DNA from: Lichina pygmaea
Taxonomy: Eukaryota > Ascomycota > Lichinomycetes > Lichinales > Lichinaceae
DNA length: 64,000 nucleotides
Reading direction: 5' to 3'
NCBI GenBank assembly: GCA_963422465.1
Contig: OY730174.1
Span: 1,116,001 to 1,180,000, forward strand
Made by a program: the position numbers and the translations under genes. The notes below the pieces were generated by a model, which ran no database searches, was not told where the DNA came from, and was given only the letters and a program-made list of their open reading frames with translations. Numbering within the stretch: position 1 is the stretch's first letter; every line of letters begins with the position of its first letter. Shown one piece after another: positions 11,046-21,323 of this stretch.

Positions 11046-12461
11046 ATGGCCGAGTCAACCAGCACCCAGATTAACGCTGAGTCTCATCTACTTCTTGTAT
11101 GCATATTCGACCAGTAATCTTTTCTGAGGACGGGCTGTTCCGTGACTGATTCCCTGGTTGGGTGATAGGATCACCCACTCCTTCGTCTGCCGCATGAATT
11201 GCTTCGAAAGAACTTCAAGTCTTCCCAAAGAGCAGTTGAGAGGGACCGAGACTACGTGGTGACGAACTTGAAGCAGACGGCAAACGCCTCGATCACCGGC
11301 CAAGCTGTTCCAGAGACCCTGGTCGCGCTGGACGGCATGATCTCGCGGATGCAGGGCCTCAAGAGAAAGCTCGAGGGGCTCCACGAGAACGAAATGGTCG
11401 TACAGCAACACTCAAAGAAGAGAATAGAGCATCTTCGAGACTTATATGAGATCCCAAGTTTATCGGACGTCAAGTACGACCAGTGGTCGCGAACTCGTGT
11501 CAACCGGCTCCTGGTGGACTATCTGCTCAGGAGCGGCTACGTAGAGAGCGCGAAGGCGCTGGCCAAAGGGAAGGACATCGAGGAGCTAGTCGATACTGAC
11601 GTTTTCGTGAACTGCAATCGCATCAAGCAGAGCTTGAGGCAACGGAAAACAACCGACTGTCTGGCGTGGTGCGCCGAGAACAAGCAGGCCTTGAAGAAGC
11701 TCAGTGTAAGCTTGCTGCGACATCCTACCAGCTCCAGCCCACGTCGCTGACCGAGGCGGCCACCCAATCAGAGCAATCTGGAGTTCGAGTTGCGCCTGCA
11801 GCAATACATCGAGCTCGTCCGAACGTGTCTGCCCCAGAAGCTGTTGGAGGCGACGCACCATGCTCGGAAGTATTTGCTCCCGCATCGCGAAACGCAGACG
11901 GTGGAGATCCACCGAGCCTCTGGGCTCTTGGCCTTTGGCCCAGACACTCAAGCGGAGCCTTACCGAGTGAGCATTTTCATCCGTGAAAGCCGAAGCCTGC
12001 GGGGAATTGGTTGGTAACGTGTGGAGCTGCAGACCATGTACTCCAGCTCTCGCTGGGACTATTTGTCGCGACTCTTCGCCGACACGCATCACGCGCTGTA
12101 TTCACTACCCGCTCAGCCGCTACTCTACACCGCACTCTCGGCAGGTCTATCGTCGCTCAAGACACCGTCGTGCCACTCGTCCGTGGCGAGCAGCAGTTCG
12201 AACCGAAACTCGACAACGACGATGGTGTGTCCGATCTGCTCGACCGAGCTCAACGTCCTCGCTCTCAACGTTCCGTACGCCCATCACACCAAGAGCCTCG
12301 TCGAGACCAACCCCATCGTGCTACCCAATGGTCGCATCTACGGCCACGAACGCCTCCTCGCCATGAGCGCCACCTTCGGCATGCCCAATGGCAAGATCAA
12401 GGATCCCATCACCGGCGACGTCTTCGACGAGTCGGTGATCAGGAAGGTGTACATCACATAA
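11046..12461 (+). CDS. FYV10: FYV10/GID9 (MAEA orthologue), GID E3 ubiquitin ligase subunit
   Basis: A RING-like subunit of the GID/CTLH E3 ligase, which in yeast degrades gluconeogenic enzymes. Four exons are inferred: 11046-11096, 11169-11705, 11772-11966 and 12033-12461, giving 403 residues with closed phases. An N-terminal coiled coil covers the first ~130 residues. A LisH motif (VNRLLVDYLLRSGYVESAK) comes next, then a CTLH stretch (IEELVDTDVFVNCNRI) and the CRA region with LEFELRLQQYIELV. The degenerate RING starts with CPIC near residues 327-330, and the protein ends KVYIT, as in MAEA (KVYIM). The RING is the noncanonical GID type with few Cys. Length matches the family. Confidence 0.95.
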
Positions 12462-13143
12462 GGAGGGGGATTGACAAACGACTCGAAACTTTCATCAGGG
12501 GACCACGAGGGATCAGGATCGCTCGAGGGGCGGTGTAGCCAAGCAGAAAGATTCCAGAAAGACCGTTGCGCGCCTCTTAGCTACGTATCCAACAATGTGA
12601 TTCAGCGGCGTAATTCGTGCGGAATCTTCCTCCCTCCTTTCTCCTCTCTTCTCCTTTCTTTCGGTGTTGGACTGTTCCTACCACAGCCATGCATGGTGTG
12701 AGGCGAACGTTATACTGGTATACTCTTGTTGGCACCTGCATGGTCTTGATCTGTAGAACAATCTGGAGCAGCTTTTTCCCACTGTGTCGTGCCAGTGTAC
12801 TCGTCAACGAAGACTTGGTACCTTCATGCAGAGGTACTCAGTTGTATACATAACGATCAACGGATGGCTGGATAAGAGGTCTAAATCCCACTGCTGACCA
12901 TGAGCGCCTGATATCTCACTAGCGATAATGTATTTGCTTAGGACTGTACCAGTGGTGACGTACAGGGTAGTCAAGATGTTAGCTACTGGAAAATGATACA
13001 TTATTAGCAGTGAGGGTGAGGTTGAGACATCGTAGTCACATAGAACACTGACATTGAAAATGCCTCCGCTTCCAATCTCTTCAAGGAATGAATTTGGAGC
13101 TGATGGCTTCAAAAAAAGTATCCCAAGCAAATGCAAAATAGTT
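12462..13143. other. Intergenic region
   Basis: FYV10 3' flank followed by AT-rich DNA. A 110-codon minus-strand frame at 12804-13136 is hydrophobic, matches nothing I know and lies in AT-rich sequence; I do not call it. Confidence 0.5.
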
Positions 13144-13232
13144 TGGTCCCGGTGAGACTTGAACTCACAACCTTGGCATTGCAGATTTCCTCGCTATTAG
13201 TGCCACGCGCTAACCGATTGCGCCACAAGACC
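13144..13232 (-). tRNA. tRNA-Ile (anticodon AAT) with intron
   Basis: The acceptor stem GGTCTTG pairs with CGGGACC, allowing G-U pairs. The D arm reads GCGCAATCGGTTAGCGC. The anticodon stem TGGCA pairs with TGCCA, and the loop CTAATA gives AAT. An intron of about 15 nt follows position 37. The T arm has GAGTTCAAGTCTC. A T4 run follows the 3' end on the minus strand. Confidence 0.93.
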
Positions 13233-13523
13233 TGCTGTTGGATGAAGAGTTTGAGCGACAAATGAAATATATACCTCAAAACGCCCAGCAGGCCTCAACT
13301 GATGTCATTGTGCCGATGAAGATGTCATCCTCTGCCGAACACATACGTAAAGACAGCGCCAAACAGGAAGGGGTCGGGCGTCTTGGGAACAAGAGACACG
13401 TTAGTACTATGTACTAAGAGCCAGTTACGGTAGGCAGCGCCGCCACTACGGTACTTCCGTGCGGTACCGGTAAGCTGTCCTTCACATCAAGCCCGAGGAA
13501 GCTGCAAGACATGTGCAGAAGAA

Positions 13524-14259
13524 TTGTCATCGTCCTCCACTGTACGGAGCCCCCGTTCCGTGTCACTTTTCTTTCGTCCCTCTCCGGCAGCTTCGTCGAG
13601 CTTCAACGGACAGGAAATTCTCAGCACGATGGGAAGGTATGCTCTGATCGGCGAGGGGGAGAGGATGGCCTACTTTGGAGACGTCGGCCTCTGCTTCGAG
13701 ACACTCTCGACGCCCGTTCGGCTCAAGGCGCTCGATGTAGCCCGCAGCGTCTCCCACAGCGGCTCTCTACGTCTACAGGACGAGCTTCAAAATTTCGCGC
13801 GAGGGCACCACTACCTCTCCCCAAGGAGCAGCGCTGGACACACTCGCCGTGCTTGGGAGCTCTTCCTGAAGCGCGGATGTGACTGCTGGGTTGATTGCAC
13901 GAGCCACATGTTTCTCCTGCCGCCCAGCGGTTCTGTTACGCCACGATGGGAGCCAGATCATGAGTGGTTGGATAAAGAGGCCTGAACAAGACAGCCTCTC
14001 CGCGCGAGAGTGGTCTTTGAAGGAGGTACCGGTAGTCGATCACCTCAAGCTCGAGAAGAGCCTAGCCCCCTGGGGCTTGCTGGTTGTTGCATTCGGCACG
14101 AAGGCGCAGGTCTTCGAATGGACTCGGGCAACGTCGCTCGACGTGACGGCCAAGCTAGACAGGGCCATTTTTGATATCTCGGACGACGATGAAAGGGCTC
14201 GGTTTCGCGAGTACTTCTTATCCGTCATAAGGGACTTGCAAGATGTTGGCCCGAGCTAA
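13524..14259 (+). CDS. Hypothetical protein, probably spliced
   Basis: Two overlapping open frames, 13524-13985 and 13879-14259, could be joined by an intron whose ends lie in 13879-13990. The first part reads MGRYALIGEGERMAYFGD after a Ser-rich lead; the second has a compact hydrophobic and acidic end with FDISDDDERARFREYF. I do not recognise a family. GC content and codon use resemble the host genes nearby. It sits between two tRNA genes. It may equally be noncoding. Confidence 0.3.
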
Positions 14260-14477
14260 GGCTCGAGCGATTAGGGCAGCGGGTGGGATGGTCTACGAGT
14301 TTGAGAGCAAGCATTAGCAAGCATTAGCACAGAGGAAAGGAAGCCACTGGATATTCTACACGCTCAGTTACGTATATTTCAGGAGGCAAAGGCAGCACTC
14401 AAAATGTCCAACGGTCCAAAAAAAGCTGGTTCCCGACGATCTTTGTCGAAGTGCTACAACAGAAGAGTTGAAGTGGT

Positions 14478-14560
14478 TGCCACAACGGCGAATCGAACGC
14501 CGACCCTGTGCTGAAACTTCATATGGAAGGCACAGATCCTAACCATTGGACCATTGAGGC
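14478..14560 (-). tRNA. tRNA-Gly (anticodon TCC) with intron
   Basis: Reading the minus strand, GCCTCAA pairs with TTGTGGC, with one U-U mismatch in the acceptor stem. The D arm is GGTCCAATGGTTAGGAT. The anticodon stem TGTGC pairs with GCACA; the loop CTTCCA gives TCC with U33. An intron of about 11 nt follows position 37. The T arm is GGCGTTCGATTCGCC. A reading as tRNA-Glu (TTC) would put C at position 33 and is less likely. Confidence 0.85.
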
Positions 14561-16047
14561 TTATTTTCAGAAGTGAATGAAGAGAAATCGCGAAAATAGA
14601 ATATATACATACAAAGTGCTTGCTGACTACCCTAAGTTGAGAGCTGCTTGAAAGTCAAGGTGAATGTGTACAGATCATGGCCTTGCTACTATTGTAAGAC
14701 TGAGACTACAAACTCAAGTTTATCAAAGATATTGAGAGTCAAGATGTATGTACGGAAATGCGTAATGGTCAGTCCCTTACGAAGAGTACGTACAGTAGTA
14801 CTTCCGTACTCTATCGCCGTATCGTGGGGTGTTGACCTGCTGGTCTGTACGAGGCCAGTGCGCAGAGCTAGCTTCTACACGAATCTGGCACGTGTCCGGG
14901 TTATAGAGCTGCGCTGTCATCTACCAGAAATCCTGTTGTACGAGGGTACTGCACGAGGTTGGAGTTCAGAGATCTTCGTGTGTACGGTATGCGAGTACAG
15001 GACCGGCCGATACTTATCCGCCTGAGAATCTCCAAGAGATTTGATGATATCGTGTAGCCAGCTCATGCGGTACCGTAAGGGCGGCGATTTCTGGGCGTTG
15101 ACCTCCAAAGACCTCGTACCGGGTCGTGCTAGCATCGTAAGCTCACGAGGCCACGGAGACTTTACCAAGCAGAAAAAGTCCGGCGCGTGTGGGTGCTCAT
15201 GTACTCCGTAGACGTACAGTCCGCCGGCGTGACCGGATAAGATCATCGGCGGCAATGCTCGTAATCGAAATTGACTGCTTCGTTCTGAAGTGCCAAGGCC
15301 CACGAACATGTCATACCTCAGCAAGGGATTCCATGCGGACGTACTACAATACAGTGTATCTGTGGCCGTACTTGAAGATGCCTTCAATGAAATGATAGCT
15401 TCAGCAAGAAGTCGACTGACGGGTAAAAACCAAGTTGACTGGATCACCTTTCACGGGATTAGGCATTACGATGTCCGAAAACCCGAGCTGCGACTTGCAT
15501 TGCCTCCAGTAGCTCTACGGTTCGACGAAGATATGGTCTCGGACTAGCAGCTCCGCTACGTATCAATGACACAACTCGGGATATCAGCGAACGAGTTACT
15601 TCCGTACGTACATGTACGAGGCGATGGTGGATATGCCGGGAGGATAATGACTTGCATAGCTTCGCATCGGCAAGAACTCAAGAAGACAGCCTGGTCCCCG
15701 AGGAAAGAAGCAGAGTCGTACGTATGTACGTACGTATTCGAAGCGGAGACAGACAATACGGTCATTCGCTGAACTAGTCGAAGACTATCCGAGTGACACA
15801 AGATGTCCCCGAACGAAGCATCCTCTGCAATGATAAGGCCTCTCTACGGAGCAGGTTTCCTGCGACTGGTACTCTGTCACCATCGACCTTCACATTTCTA
15901 CCAAATTCTTTTCATTCGCCAGTTCTAAAAAACTATCCTTGAAACCTTTCGTGGCACGAAGCCGCACTTCACCCAGTCTATTCCACCGGCCGATAGCCAG
16001 AAAGACGTCTCTGCACTCATGTGCCGGCAGTAACACCTATCGACGAT
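14561..16047. other. Intergenic region with GTAC words
   Basis: Frames at 14648-15025 and 15290-15547 are short and without known motifs. Dense gtacgta and tacgtac words occur at 14779-14815, 15602-15622 and 15718-15738. I see no firm gene. Confidence 0.5.
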
Positions 16048-16752
16048 ATGCTCCGGAGCAAGTTCCTCCTGGCTTTTATGCTCACTGTTGCTCTGGCCGT
16101 CCCAACAAACCCGAAGAAAAAACAGACGCCTCAAAGACCGCTGAAGGAGACGCTACTATTGGCCGCGGCGGGGGTTGCATCGGTTTTGGGTATGGCTGGT
16201 TCAGTGGCTTACCTGAAGGGGCTCAAAGTCAATGCATCTCCCCCGGAGACTGGCGATGCACCTTCCCCGGAGACCAACGAAGTCCCATATGATGCCAACA
16301 ATCAACAACGTACTGTTATACCGCAAGATCCTATGGAGAGGAGACTGAATTATGAAGGACGACAACGATATAGAGATTGCCGGAGAATGCTGGTGCGTAC
16401 TCGAATATTTGCTTCACAGACGACACCTGATCTGAGCTTACGATTATCGATCTTCTCTAAGGAAAATCCTAGTGCGAACTTTGGCATCATCGCTCTAATT
16501 TGCTTTGATTATGGGAGGTATCGAGATTGGACGGTAGAAGATGTCTATGAGGCTCTCGGAAGTGGGGATCACGATCCAGACAATGCAGAGAGGAGGCGGT
16601 CCACGGACAGCGATGCCGGCGGCGGCAACTCACTCAGCCAGTTCAGCCTCGACGTGCTCAAGACAGCCGGGCGTTACCTCCAGGGCGACAAGGCGCGGCC
16701 GAAAGGTGCTGCACTCATCAAGAGACCATTGGTAATGCGGCCTGGATGGTGA
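16048..16752 (+). CDS. Putative small secreted protein
   Basis: An uninterrupted frame of 234 residues from the ATG at 16048. Residues 1-18 (MLRSKFLLAFMLTVALAV) form a signal peptide with a likely cut before or near PTNPKKK. A second hydrophobic segment (LLLAAAGVASVLGMAGSVAYL, about residues 39-58) could be a membrane anchor or part of a propeptide. The middle contains YEGRQRYRDCRRML and IALICFDYGRYRDW; only two Cys remain in the mature part. I recognise no family. The downstream third is Ser/Asp/Gly-rich. It stands alone between two gene-poor stretches, a common setting for lineage-specific secreted proteins. An upstream in-frame GTG exists but ATG with the signal peptide is the better start. 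Confidence 0.55.
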   Translation: MLRSKFLLAFMLTVALAVPTNPKKKQTPQRPLKETLLLAAAGVASVLGMAGSVAYLKGLKVNASPPETGDAPSPETNEVPYDANNQQRTVIPQDPMERRLNYEGRQRYRDCRRMLVRTRIFASQTTPDLSLRLSIFSKENPSANFGIIALICFDYGRYRDWTVEDVYEALGSGDHDPDNAERRRSTDSDAGGGNSLSQFSLDVLKTAGRYLQGDKARPKGAALIKRPLVMRPGW

Positions 16753-18237
16753 GAACTGGTGAATGGCAGTCGCTTTGGCTGGATCAGATGCTCAGGTGTC
16801 CATCCTGCGACGTAATCAACGGCATGACTTTTTCTACTGGACATACATGACGTTGTTCTACTGTAGCTATCACGTATGGACATAACAAGCTTCTACCCAT
16901 CCAGGGGGAAATGACTACCCTTGTCACAGATACTTTAAGAGCTAGAACAGCTAGAACAGCTAGAGCAGTACCTTTTCCAGTGAGAGGAGGGTACAGTCTT
17001 GAAAAAAAAAAGCCTCTTCGAAACTCACTACACTGGAAGCATGTTTGACATCAGGATTCCGACTGCCGAAAGTACAGAGCTGTTCAGTTTATTATGCATG
17101 ATCTTTCAAGAGTCCAAGTTGACTTGGACCAGGGTTTTTGCCTGATGAATTTCCGACCCCTATTTCAATCTGCCTAGTACATATGTACGCATGCATGTAT
17201 GTACTCTGTACGTCTGTGCCTGCAGGTCTACTGTGATCTACCGACCAGTAGTCGAGACTCTTGTGTGAACTTTACAGGCTCATCTGACAAGGTCATCTGA
17301 CAAGCCCGTCTGACAAGGTCATCTGACAAGGCTGTCCGACAGGCTGTTCCCACAACCCCATCCCGCAAGCTCTTTCCTTGTTTCAACCCTCTTCTTTCCC
17401 AAGAACACCAACAAATTCTACCAATTAGAGTGCACACATTCAATTCCTCCCCCTCGACCCACAGCATTGTCAAATCTGTACTGTGTAGTCAGTCCAAATA
17501 GAACTGTGCATATCTTCTTTGTAAAGTCAGATGATCACCAATCCTTCTTTACATGTGTTGTACAGAGTGCAAGTTACGATACAGTGATGGTACGTGGCCA
17601 AGCAACAATTAAGTATCGTGAGAAATTTGTTTGACTAGCTGAGGGGGGTGAAGGGGGGGGGGGGGGGGGTTGGTAGGAGTAACTGTGGTCAGTCAAGCAA
17701 GAGGTAAGAAAAAGATGGAAGGATGGAAGAAGGGCAAGAGTGACGGAGTGGAAGTATGATGATAGAAGCTGATACATGTTACAAACCATGGAGTCTGCAG
17801 AGGAAGAGGGGGAAAGAAGAAGAGGAGGAAGAGGAAGAAGAGAACCCGGAACATGCAGAACCAAGTTGCCAGCTCTCAGAACGAGTGTTCTCCAGCACAG
17901 TCTGTAGAGAGGGATTCATAGATCGAAAAGCCGATAAGTCCTGAATCCAGTAGAAAAGCTCAGCTCAAGAGAAAGGTATCCACTCTCGCATCACCTCCAT
18001 CAGTTTCCCCTATATCCTGTCCCCCCTGCATCCGCCTTCACCACGCTCAAAGCTCGAAGAAGTAGTGCAAGAAAAAGAACAAATGACTGGCGGGTAAAGA
18101 AAGAAAGAAAGAAAGAAAGAGAGAAGGAAGAGAGGTGAGAACTGGCAATGGTATGGTAATTACAAAAGACTTGGTACAGATCACACGCACGCACGCACAC
18201 ACACACACATGCCATCGATGAATCCTCCAATGGGGGA
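16753..18237. other. Intergenic region with simple repeats
   Basis: No gene seen. It holds an agctagaac repeat near 16936-16965, a tandem ~16-bp repeat (catctgacaaggt) at 17279-17345, a run of about 18 G near 17653, a (GAAA)n tract at 18097-18121 and a (CA)n tract at 18184-18210. The last part is the 3' flank of BRE1. Confidence 0.7.
17279..17345 (+). repeat. Short tandem repeat, unit about 16 bp
   Basis: The word tctgacaag is repeated four to five times with small changes (tctgacaag, gtctgacaag, tctgacaagg, gtccgacagg). No coding role is evident. Confidence 0.75.
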
Positions 18238-20833
18238 TCACCAGTGGACAGTCATAATGTCAGCGACACCAAAGGATTGGCCGCAGTGGGGGCAGCGGCG
18301 AGACCGCGACGCGATCCGTTCGTCGATGCAGCCGCGGCAGAAAAGGTGTCCGCACGTCTTGAGCGTCGAGTCTTTGAGGCACGATTTGCATACGCCGCAG
18401 AGAATGAGAGCCTGCGTTTTGGGAAACATGTAAGTGCTCGGTCGCTTGCTTCTGCAGATCGCGCGTTGCTGTTGTCGTTGCTGCGGTTGCTGCTACAGCT
18501 AAAAGATGATGGCCAAGGGGAGAGATGGGAAGATCGAGAGCTACAACTCACCCGTAACGCATCCGTTGTCGGCGAGTCGGTGTCCCCTCCTCGGCTCTTG
18601 CAGCTCTCGAGAATCCTCTGAGTCTCGCCCAGACGCACGTTCAGCCGCTCGGATTCCGTCTCCAGCGTGCGCGAGGCCTTGGACTTGGTCGCGAGCTCGA
18701 CATCCTTCTGTCTCAGCGCGTTGGTCAACTCGGCCACCTGGTTCTTGGCGCCGCCCATCGCGATTTCGCCCTGCCGGATCTGCTGTTGCAGGCTGTTGTT
18801 CTTGGTCGTCTGCGCCGTCACGGCTTCCCGCGTCTCCGTCAGTTGCTTCTCGAGGTTCGACACGAGCTGCCGGGTCGACGTCTCCACGTTCTTCAGCTGG
18901 ACCACGATCTCAGAGCTCTTTGCGTTCTGGACCCTCAGCGTCTTCACCTCCGACTCGCGCGCCTCGTTCAGCTTCATCGCGGCAAAGTACTTCTGGTCGG
19001 CCTTGGATTTCTCGGCCTGTAGCCGTATCACTTTCTCCTCGAGCGCTGCGGTATCGGCAACCTTCTTTGACGCCAATGCTGACGCCTTCTTCCAGGCCGC
19101 TCCCATAGACGGTAGCTCCTTGTTGATCAGTGAGTATTCCCGTTCGAGGTTCCGATACTTGCGTATGAGCTCCTCGACGCCAAGCTCGGTTAGATCTTCG
19201 GCGGGCCCATCGAGTATGGTCTGGCCTAGCTGGAGCCGGAGCCTCTCGGTCTCCGACTCTAGCGCGCGTATGCGCTCGTCCCTTGCGGCCAACAGCTCTT
19301 TCATCTGGTCGTAGGTCGCTCGCTCACGCTCGTGCGAGGCTTTACGCATCGCCACGTCGGCACCCAGCTCGTCTCTCACGGCGCGTATTCGAGCAAGGTC
19401 CGACTCGGCCCTTGCAATCTTGAGTTCAAGCTCCCCAACTGGTGCCTGGAACTCGTCGTGGATCTTGTCCCGGTACGCTGTTCTCTCAGCTTGCAGCGCC
19501 GATGCTTCCTGGCGGAGCTGTATGTTGATTGCTTCCAAGTGATTGACACGCTTGATGACATCCTCGTACTGCGACTTCAAATGCTGGAACAGCTCGGAGC
19601 GAGCATAATCGTCATCCGACAAGCTTGTCAACTGCCCAAGACGTAAGCAAATCCGGCATCAGATGCCTCGGATCATCGCATAACCGTACCTTGATGGTGA
19701 AGTTCGTGACACGCTCGTTCAACGTCACGTTCTCAGCCTGCAACTGGTCGATTTGCTCCTTCTGCTTCTCCGCCACCGCTACAGCCTCTTTGCGCGTGAT
19801 TTCTAAATTGACGTTGGCTTCGCTCAGAGCGGGATCGACGGCAGATCCGGGTGGTCGATCGGCTGCTGCGTCCGAGCTTGCTTGGTTCGCACTACTTGCA
19901 CCTTTGTGCATGGAGCTGCTCATCCCTTGCTGCTCTAGCTTTTGTACAGCCTGACTCTTCACGCGATCGAGCTTCTTCTCCGCCACGCTGTAACGCGTCC
20001 GTGCCTCCTCTAGCAACTCTTCGAGTTCGTTGCGCTGAGCGCGAAGCCGTTCGATTTCGGTCTCATGCTCCTTCTCCGTCGCCAGCACTGCCCTTACTCG
20101 GTCCTGTAGCTCCGCGAACCCCGGCGATGCTGGTGTCGGCAGTTTCGCAAACAGCGCGGACAAAGTCGACTTGATGTCTTTGGAGTGTGACCGGATGTGC
20201 TCTTGGAAAGTCTCATTGTCGGAGAAAAGAAGGCTTGTGGGTATCCGTGGTGTCTCTTGACGCGATCAGCTGCCAGCCAGAAGAAGAATCCAGCAAGTCT
20301 GAGGCGAGGCCGTTACCTTGACCATCCTGTGTTGTCCGATCTATGCTGTCTAAACCGCTGGCAAGGCTCTTGACTTCGTCAAGCAGCTAGCGAAAGGACG
20401 TCAGTATCAAGTTTGGGTGTCGAATGCGCGAAAGTTGACGAACCTGTCTCCACCATGCGTCAATGATCCGCAGATGGTCGTCATGGTATGTGGCGCGTTT
20501 AGCCATGTCGCTAATTCGGGCCTCTAGAGTGTTCTTCTCCCGCTTATACTCTTGCATCTGGCGCCAAATCGCATCTTTTTGAAATCGCTGACGTGAACCG
20601 ACACGATGAAGTCAGTCTGAGCCGCAGGCGAAGCAGTCTTGCTGCCCTCTCATGGGAGCCAGAGGGCGTCGAGCGTTCTCACGCGCGGTCCAGCATACCT
20701 CCAAGTCATCCTTCCATGGCATATCTGCATCGCGATCCACCTTGCTATTGCCGGTGGCATCTGTAACCAGTTTCTTCCTCGGCGGAGCTTGAGCATCGTC
20801 ACCTGCCGCCGCTGGCCTCTTCTTGTCGTCCAT
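18238..20833 (-). CDS. BRE1: BRE1, E3 ubiquitin ligase for histone H2B
   Basis: With Rad6, Bre1 monoubiquitinates histone H2B (Lys123 in yeast) in the nucleus, a mark needed for H3K4 and H3K79 methylation. Six exons are inferred: 20833-20699, 20587-20444, 20386 to about 20317, 20255-19690, 19631-18552 and 18411-18238, for about 722 residues. The N-terminus (MDDKKRPAAAGDD) and WRQMQEYKREKNTLEARI are typical. Almost the whole length is coiled coil. The last exon holds a C3HC4 RING: CGVCKSCLKDS, then CGHLFC, CIDERI and CPHCGQSFG, ending MTVHW. Another in-frame ATG at 20887 would add 18 residues. It is divergent from BDP1. Confidence 0.95.
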
Positions 20834-21323
20834 CTTGCCGAGTAGAGCGGACGGAACAGCAACCATCGGCGGCTCGGCGATGATCATGAGGAAGGACTAC
20901 CAGTAAGGCTGAGGTTAGAGGACGGACACCGTCCGAGTGGGCGACGGCAGCACAGTCCCGTTGAACTCGTGAATCTGATGGTCGCAGAAGAGCCGCATCA
21001 ACTCACTATTCTGTAAAGATTCGAGAGGAGGTGGGCATGGCCTGAAGGGTACGAGACCGTCACCGGAGACGTCGTGAGTCGGAGGGGGGAGAAATTTGGC
21101 AACTTCCGAGCATCGCAAAAGGCTTCAACACCATCGCTTACGGTGCATGCGGTGCTGGCCCGGAGTCACGTGCCATACGCAGTACGTATATACGGTACTG
21201 TACTTAACAGTACGCCGTAGCTCGACCAGTACTCGTACTCGGTACCTTCGTAGCTCGACCAGTGCCCTTCTGGTAAGGAGTCACTGGGAGTCACAGGAGT
21301 TGGATGCAGGGACCAACACCACC
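20834..21323. promoter_or_regulatory. Shared divergent promoter of BRE1 and BDP1
   Basis: About 490 bp between two start codons on opposite strands. It contains gtacgtatatacggtac and cagtactcgtactcgg words at 21180-21250. No ORF of note. Regulation in common is an inference from layout. Confidence 0.45.

Noticed and set aside
14478-14560. tRNA-Glu (TTC)
   Set aside because: It would put C instead of U at position 33; tRNA-Gly (TCC) fits the loop and stem better.
14917-15447. 176-codon minus-strand frame
   Set aside because: No motif, lies in GTAC-rich intergenic DNA, and the opposite strand is equally open.
18252-18550. Extension of the BRE1 coiled-coil frame without an intron to 18252
   Set aside because: It reads a Ser/Arg-rich frame and loses the RING; splicing to 18411 gives the conserved C-terminus.
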